From Candidatus Brevundimonas phytovorans (lineage in GTDB: Bacteria > Pseudomonadota > Alphaproteobacteria > Caulobacterales > Caulobacteraceae): a stretch of 64,000 bases of DNA. The DNA lies in the NCBI GenBank assembly GCA_029203145.1, contig CP119309.1, positions 1,327,001 through 1,391,000 of the forward strand, written 5' to 3'. Position numbers and translations under genes: made by a program. The notes beneath the pieces were generated by a model. It was not told the origin of the DNA and made no database searches. It saw nothing but the letters and a program-made list of their open reading frames with translations. Numbering within the stretch: position 1 is the stretch's first letter; the number at the start of each line of letters is the position of its first letter. Shown here piece after piece: positions 59,685 through 64,000 of this stretch.

Positions 59685-60200
59685 TCACGGTCTGGACGAC
59701 AGGTCGAGTTCAAAAGGCTCGCCCCAGGCCGCCTCAGCCCCACGCCCCATGGCGGCGATGGCGCGGGTCATGGCGCCGTTGCGGTTCAGATGACGGTCGG
59801 CCAGGGCCACGATCAGCGGATTGGGCGTGGCGGTGGGAGCGGCGGCGCGCAGGCGTTCGGCCCAATCCGCTTCTCCGCCAGGGGCAGATTTGGCGCAGGC
59901 GACGGCATAGGCCGCCGCCGTAGACCGACTGATCCCTGCCCAGCAGTGAATCAACAGAGGCCGAACCCCGTTCCAGCTCTCGGCGAAGACCAACAAGGCG
60001 TTGATGTCGGCCGGGCTCGGCGGCGTCAGGCCCGGCCGAACCTCGGCGATGTCGTTGAACCTCAGGTCCAGTCGATGAACCAGCGGATCGGCCAGAGGAT
60101 CGTCGACGTGACCTGGCGAGGCCAGACTGACAAGATGCGACGGTTGATACCGCGCCAGCAGACCGCCGACCTCACGCAGGGGCGCGACGATCAGCTTCAT
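59685..60200 (-). CDS. Cysteine-based protein/dual-specificity phosphatase, coupled to cobS
   Basis: A 171-residue phosphatase with the P-loop HCWAGISRS (nucleophile C86, Arg92) and a conserved Asp loop upstream (around DPLVHRLDLRFND). No signal peptide. The ATG overlaps the cobS stop (ATGA), so it is the last gene of a cobalamin series. The pathway needs a phosphatase for alpha-ribazole phosphate or its cobamide product, normally CobC of the histidine phosphatase family; none is seen here, so this protein may substitute, though that is inference. Protein-tyrosine phosphatase is the default family call. Confidence 0.85.
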   Translation of the reverse strand: MKLIVAPLREVGGLLARYQPSHLVSLASPGHVDDPLADPLVHRLDLRFNDIAEVRPGLTPPSPADINALLVFAESWNGVRPLLIHCWAGISRSTAAAYAVACAKSAPGGEADWAERLRAAAPTATPNPLIVALADRHLNRNGAMTRAIAAMGRGAEAAWGEPFELDLSSRP

Positions 60201-60964
60201 CCAACCACCAGCCCGGCGACGCCCAGCAGGAAGCCGACCTCGAACGCCTGCTCGACCGCGCCCAGAACGTCACCCGTGCGCCCGCCGATCAGGCGCCAGG
60301 CCAGCCAAGCGGGAACGGCGCCGAGCAACAGGCCCAGCGCCACGCCTCCGCCTCCCATGGCAGGTGTGAAGAAACTCAGGGGCCATAGAGCGGTGAGAAC
60401 GGCCACCGTCAGTCCCGCCAGCGAGGCACGATCCGGCCTGCCCTCCTTGGCCATGCCAGGGTCGCCGCCATAGGGCATGATCGTCATCGCCATGACCGCC
60501 GCCGCACGCCCCAACCCATGCGCCGCCAACAAGGCAACGGCGGCAAGCAGAGGCGAAACCTGCGTCAGCATGGCCAGGGCCGCGACGCGCAGCGCCAGGG
60601 TCAGACCCAGCGCCAAGGCGCCGTAGGAGCCCAATCGGCTGTCCTTCATGATCTCCAGCCGGCGCGCGCGTGTCAGCCCGCCGCCCAGACCATCGGCCGT
60701 GTCGGCCAGTCCATCTTCGTGGAAACCGCCGGTCAGGACGACGCCTGCCGCCACGGCCAGCAGGGCTGCGATCCACGCGCTCCAGACCTGGGCCGCGCCA
60801 TAGATGACGAGCGCCGACAGTGCCCCGACGATCTGGCCCACCAGTGGATAATAGCGCGCGCTCTGCTGAATCCATTCTGATCGGAAACCGACCAAAGGCG
60901 GCGTTGGGATCCGGGTCAGGAACTGCACGGCGCAGACGAACAGCCTTCCCTCATGCCGGATCAA
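60197..60964 (-). CDS. cobS: Adenosylcobinamide-GDP ribazoletransferase (cobalamin synthase)
   Basis: A 255-residue inner-membrane enzyme joining adenosylcobinamide-GDP to alpha-ribazole (or its phosphate). AVQFLTRIPTP near the N-terminus and the metal motif FHEDGLADTADGLGGG are signatures, with several hydrophobic helices after. The start is TTG at 60964, overlapping the cobT stop (TTGA). Symbol follows the enteric naming of the 2.7.8.26 enzyme. Confidence 0.95.
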   Translation of the reverse strand: MIRHEGRLFVCAVQFLTRIPTPPLVGFRSEWIQQSARYYPLVGQIVGALSALVIYGAAQVWSAWIAALLAVAAGVVLTGGFHEDGLADTADGLGGGLTRARRLEIMKDSRLGSYGALALGLTLALRVAALAMLTQVSPLLAAVALLAAHGLGRAAAVMAMTIMPYGGDPGMAKEGRPDRASLAGLTVAVLTALWPLSFFTPAMGGGGVALGLLLGAVPAWLAWRLIGGRTGDVLGAVEQAFEVGFLLGVAGLVVG

Positions 60965-62004
60965 ACCGCCGCCTCCAATACTTCAGACAGGTCCGCGACC
61001 TCGGACAGCAGGGCGCAGGCGGCCTTTGCCAAGGGCACGGCCAGCAAGGCGCCGGTTCCCTCGCCCAGCCTCATGTCCAGTTGCAGCAAGGGACGCGCTT
61101 CCATCGCCTCCAGCATCAGACGGTGCCCTGCCTCCGCCGAGGCATGAGCAAAGAGGCAATAATGGCGCGCGGCCGGCGCCAGGCGCACCGCCAACAGGGC
61201 CGCTGCTGTGCCGATAAAGCCGTCCACCAGCACGGGAACTCCAGCGTGGGCCGCCGCCAGCAGCCCCCCGGCCATCATGGCGATTTCATAGCCGCCAAAC
61301 TGGCTCAGGACGTCGAAGGGCGTGGTGACGTCCGATCGCGCCGCCGCCTTGGCCAAAACCTCCCGCTTCCTCGCCATGCCTTCTGGCGCATGACCCGCCC
61401 CCTGCCCCACGCATTGCTCCAGGGACGCGGGAGCCAGCCGATGCATCAACAGGGCGGCCGAGGCGCTGTTGCCTATTCCCATTTCTCCGAGCGCGATCAG
61501 ATCGGCGCCGTTGGCGATCGCCTCGACTGCCACACGCGCTCCGGCCAAGAGGGCGGCCTCGGCCTGAACGCGCGTCATGGCTGGCTCGACCGAGGCGTCA
61601 GCCGTGCCCCAGCCGACCTTGGCCTGAACCAGCCCCGAACGGTGGGACAGATCGGCGGCGACGCCCGCATCTATCACGCGGACCTCGACGCCAACGACAC
61701 GGGCGAAGGCATTGGCGCTGGCCTTGCCCGCCAGCAGGGCATCGACCATGGAGACGGTTACGCCAGGGGGAAAGGCCGCCACCCCCGAGCGGGTCAGACC
61801 GTGATCGCCCGCGAAGACCAGAAGCACGGGTCGCTCGATCATCGGCTGCATGCGCCCCTGGATCAGGCCCAGAACCAGGGCCAATTCCTCGATCCGGCCG
61901 AGAGCCCCGGGCGGTTTAGCCTTACCGTCAAGCGCCCGCCGCAAGGCAGGCTCCAGCCTTCTATCCAGGGCTGGGACGGCCAGAAGTTCGGTCAGGTCGG
62001 TCAT
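60961..62004 (-). CDS. cobT: Nicotinate-nucleotide-dimethylbenzimidazole phosphoribosyltransferase
   Basis: A 347-residue enzyme forming alpha-ribazole 5'-phosphate, the lower ligand precursor of cobalamin. Conserved stretches are FAGDHGLTRSGVAAFP, GEMGIGNSASAALL and the C-terminal RLGEGTGALLAVPL with the catalytic Glu. It overlaps cobQ and cobS by four bases each. Confidence 0.96.
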   Translation of the reverse strand: MTDLTELLAVPALDRRLEPALRRALDGKAKPPGALGRIEELALVLGLIQGRMQPMIERPVLLVFAGDHGLTRSGVAAFPPGVTVSMVDALLAGKASANAFARVVGVEVRVIDAGVAADLSHRSGLVQAKVGWGTADASVEPAMTRVQAEAALLAGARVAVEAIANGADLIALGEMGIGNSASAALLMHRLAPASLEQCVGQGAGHAPEGMARKREVLAKAAARSDVTTPFDVLSQFGGYEIAMMAGGLLAAAHAGVPVLVDGFIGTAAALLAVRLAPAARHYCLFAHASAEAGHRLMLEAMEARPLLQLDMRLGEGTGALLAVPLAKAACALLSEVADLSEVLEAAV

Positions 62005-63473
62005 GTCAAACCCGCGATCCGGCTCAGGGCCGGGATGTCGAAGTGTTGTTCCAAAACGGCGGCGATGCGGTTCAGCGCCTGATCGACACGGTCCGTCTGA
62101 TCGACGCCGTCGGACGCCACGCCCATTTCCGCCAGCAAGGCGTGTCGCGCGTCCGCCCGGTCAAACAGGCCGTGGACGTAGAGCCCCGCAATTCGCCCGT
62201 CGGGCGAACGCGCGCCGTGCGGCTGCCCATCGACGACAGCAACAGGGCGCCCAGTATCAGGACCGTTGGTCGAGCCGATGTGAATTTCATAGCCCTCGAA
62301 GACGGCGCGGGAGGAGACCATGCAGCCGCTCACCCGGCGCAAGATTTTTTGGCCCGCCAGCACGGTCTCTACGTTCAGCAACCCCAGGCCCGGCGCAGTT
62401 CCGGCCACGCCTTCGACGCCCTCCGGGTCGCTGATCGTCCGTCCCAGCATCTGATAGCCGCCGCAAACGCCCAGGACCCTTCCCCCTCGCCGCGCGTGGG
62501 CGGCGATGTCCACGTCCCACCCCTGCGCCCGCAGAAAAGCCAGATCGGCTAGCGTCGCCTTGGTCCCCGGAAGAATGAGCAGGTCGGCGTCGCCCGGCAG
62601 GGGCTGGCCGGGAGGAACGAAGCCGAAGTCCACGCCCGGCTCGTGTCTCAAAGGATCGAAGTCGTCGAAATTGGCGATGCGCGACAACATGGGGACGGCG
62701 ATACGAACTCGACCGTCCCCCTCGCGGCCAGCCCTGTCCAACACGACCGCGTCTTCCGCCGGCAGAGATCGGGCGTCACTCATCCAGGGCGCCATACCCA
62801 GGTCCGTCCATGTGGTGCGTCTTGCGATTTCGGCCCGTCCTTCATCGAATAGCGACGGATCACCTCTGAACTTGTTGATCAAAAAGCCTTTGATCATGGA
62901 TCGGTCTTCGTCTTCCAACACGGCATGGGCCCCAACCAGGGACGCGATGACATGGCCCCGATCAATATCGCCGACCAGAATCACCGGTACATGTGCGGCC
63001 CGCGCAAAGCCCATGTTGGCGATGTCTCCAGCGCGCAGATTGGTCTCGGCCGGACTACCCGCCCCCTCGACAATCACGAGATCAGCTTCCGCCTCCAGTG
63101 TGCGGAAGCTCTTCAGCACGACATCGAGAAGCGCGGCCTTGCGCCCTTGATAGCCCGCCGCCTGCCAGACGCCCTCGACCTGCCCGCGCACGACCAGTTG
63201 CGCGCCCGTATCACTCTGCGGTTTCAGCAGGACCGGGTTCATGTCCACGTTTGGCGGAACGCGGCAAGCCAGGGCTTGCAGCGCCTGGGCGCGACCGATT
63301 TCACCCACCTGCCCCTCGGCGCCGGGCGCGGTGACGGCGGCGTTGTTGGACATGTTCTGCGGCTTGAACGGCCGCACTGTCAGGCCGCGATTGGTGAACA
63401 GGCGGCACAGGCCCGCAACCAGCACCGACTTGCCCACGTCCGAGCCGCACCCCTGGATCATCAGCGCGCCCAT
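62001..63473 (-). CDS. cobQ: Cobyric acid synthase
   Basis: A 490-residue amidotransferase that amidates four side chains of adenosylcobyrinic a,c-diamide. The N-terminal ATP-dependent domain opens with MIQGCGSDVGKSVLVAGLCR and includes NMSNNAAVT; the C-terminal glutaminase triad Cys is in VCGGYQMLG, with His in YVHGLFD. The ATG at 63473 follows GGAGG by six bases; it overlaps cobD by 13 bases. Confidence 0.96.
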   Translation of the reverse strand: MGALMIQGCGSDVGKSVLVAGLCRLFTNRGLTVRPFKPQNMSNNAAVTAPGAEGQVGEIGRAQALQALACRVPPNVDMNPVLLKPQSDTGAQLVVRGQVEGVWQAAGYQGRKAALLDVVLKSFRTLEAEADLVIVEGAGSPAETNLRAGDIANMGFARAAHVPVILVGDIDRGHVIASLVGAHAVLEDEDRSMIKGFLINKFRGDPSLFDEGRAEIARRTTWTDLGMAPWMSDARSLPAEDAVVLDRAGREGDGRVRIAVPMLSRIANFDDFDPLRHEPGVDFGFVPPGQPLPGDADLLILPGTKATLADLAFLRAQGWDVDIAAHARRGGRVLGVCGGYQMLGRTISDPEGVEGVAGTAPGLGLLNVETVLAGQKILRRVSGCMVSSRAVFEGYEIHIGSTNGPDTGRPVAVVDGQPHGARSPDGRIAGLYVHGLFDRADARHALLAEMGVASDGVDQTDRVDQALNRIAAVLEQHFDIPALSRIAGLT

Positions 63474-64000
63474 GCGAAACCTCCGGCGATCAGCAGCAAC
63501 ATCAGAACAACGCAAGCCATGCCATAGACGCGAAGACCTCGGTTCAGGTCATGGGCGCGCGGGGGCGCCCAGTCGCCGAAATCGGGGCGGTAGGTGGTGA
63601 TTCCGTCATAGCGAACCGGCCCGCCCAACCGAACCCGAAGCGCGCCCGCCATGGCCGCCTCGGTCCAGCCGGCGTTGGGCGAGGCGTGCTTGCCCGCATC
63701 GCGCCACATGACGCGCCAGCCCTGCCAACCGCCCAGCGCGATCAAGGCCCCGGCGATCCGTGCCGGGATCCAGTTCATCACATCGTCGGTGCGCGCCGCC
63801 GCCCAGCCGAAAGCGCGCCAGCGCGGCTCCATATGGCCGATCATGCTGTCGGCGGTGTTGACCGCCTTGTAGACGAACAGACCCGGCAGGCCGCCGACCA
63901 CGAACCAGAAGACCGGCGCGACCACCCCGTCGCAAAAGCTCTCGGCCAGACTTTCCAAGGCGGCGCCGGCCACCTCGCCTTCGTCCATCGCCTCTACGTC
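63461..64000 (-). CDS. cobD: Adenosylcobinamide-phosphate synthase CobD/CbiB (5' end outside window)
   Basis: About 180 C-terminal residues are visible of a membrane enzyme that attaches the aminopropanol arm to cobyric acid; the start lies beyond the window. ESLAESFCDGVVAPVFWF, YKAVNTADSMIGH and HASPNAGWTEAAMAGAL are CbiB signatures. The frame is open through base 64000. It is the first visible gene of the cob series. Confidence 0.95.
   Translation of the reverse strand, partial: DVEAMDEGEVAGAALESLAESFCDGVVAPVFWFVVGGLPGLFVYKAVNTADSMIGHMEPRWRAFGWAAARTDDVMNWIPARIAGALIALGGWQGWRVMWRDAGKHASPNAGWTEAAMAGALRVRLGGPVRYDGITTYRPDFGDWAPPRAHDLNRGLRVYGMACVVLMLLLIAGGFAWAR

Overview
The window is GC-rich and almost wall-to-wall coding. 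It looks like chromosomal DNA of an alphaproteobacterium of the Caulobacteraceae, most like Brevundimonas. The evidence is the eno - ftsB-like - pdhA - lipoyl-pdhB - DUF5076-like - pdhC series, the rlpA/tmk/holB/tatD cluster, tatABC beside rnhA, frequent 1-4 nt start/stop overlaps, and several TTG/GTG starts. I assigned genus from gene content and order, not from a search. I see no phage, insertion sequence, CRISPR array, rRNA or plasmid functions.

Layout. 1-4.1 kb: the end of a CPA1 Na+/H+ antiporter, then on the minus strand a GPH-type sugar symporter, mazG and a HAD phosphatase broken by a frameshift. 4.1-12.1 kb: a VanY-like peptidase overlapping a small HExxH protein, wrbA behind a long hairpin, a DODA-type dioxygenase, DoxX, an acyl-AMP ligase, lipA with its COQ10/RatA neighbour, a small membrane protein and an LhgO-like oxidase. 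12.4-23.2 kb: rpmF, a lipoprotein, eno, an FtsB-like protein, the pyruvate dehydrogenase genes (with glutathione peroxidase inserted before lpdA), cysK and a LysR regulator. 23.3-27.8 kb: an ABC exporter whose permease is fused to an M1 peptidase. 28.1-33.1 kb: two tRNA-Asp genes in a perfect 176-bp duplication, a GNAT acetyltransferase, oligopeptidase B, a serine protease and a TonB-like protein.

33.2-45.6 kb: acyl-CoA dehydrogenase, cytochrome b561, tsaC/sua5, patatin, 3-hydroxybutyrate dehydrogenase, yaaA, a GlcD-type oxidase, NUDIX, an SPFH/NfeD pair, rnhA and tatABC. 45.8-54.1 kb: a hybrid histidine kinase, a MacAB/Lol-type exporter, an outer-membrane barrel and a compact cupredoxin - type III polyketide synthase - isoprenylcysteine-methyltransferase-like operon. 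54.2-59.5 kb: the rlpA-tmk-holB-tatD-MBL operon, a DMT exporter and tRNA-Ser. 59.7-64 kb: the end of a cobalamin operon (cobD-cobQ-cobT-cobS) carrying a cysteine-based phosphatase as its last gene.

How genes work together. LipA makes the lipoyl groups used by PdhB, PdhC and the LpdA-containing pyruvate dehydrogenase complex, and enolase feeds the same pathway. RlpA, the FtsB-like protein, the VanY-like peptidase and Tat transport concern the envelope and division. The most promising less-described items are the cupredoxin/polyketide/methyltransferase operon with a candidate EcfG-type promoter, the phosphatase translationally coupled to cobS, the ABC-permease/M1 fusion, and several inverted repeats placed right at translation starts (wrbA, cysK).
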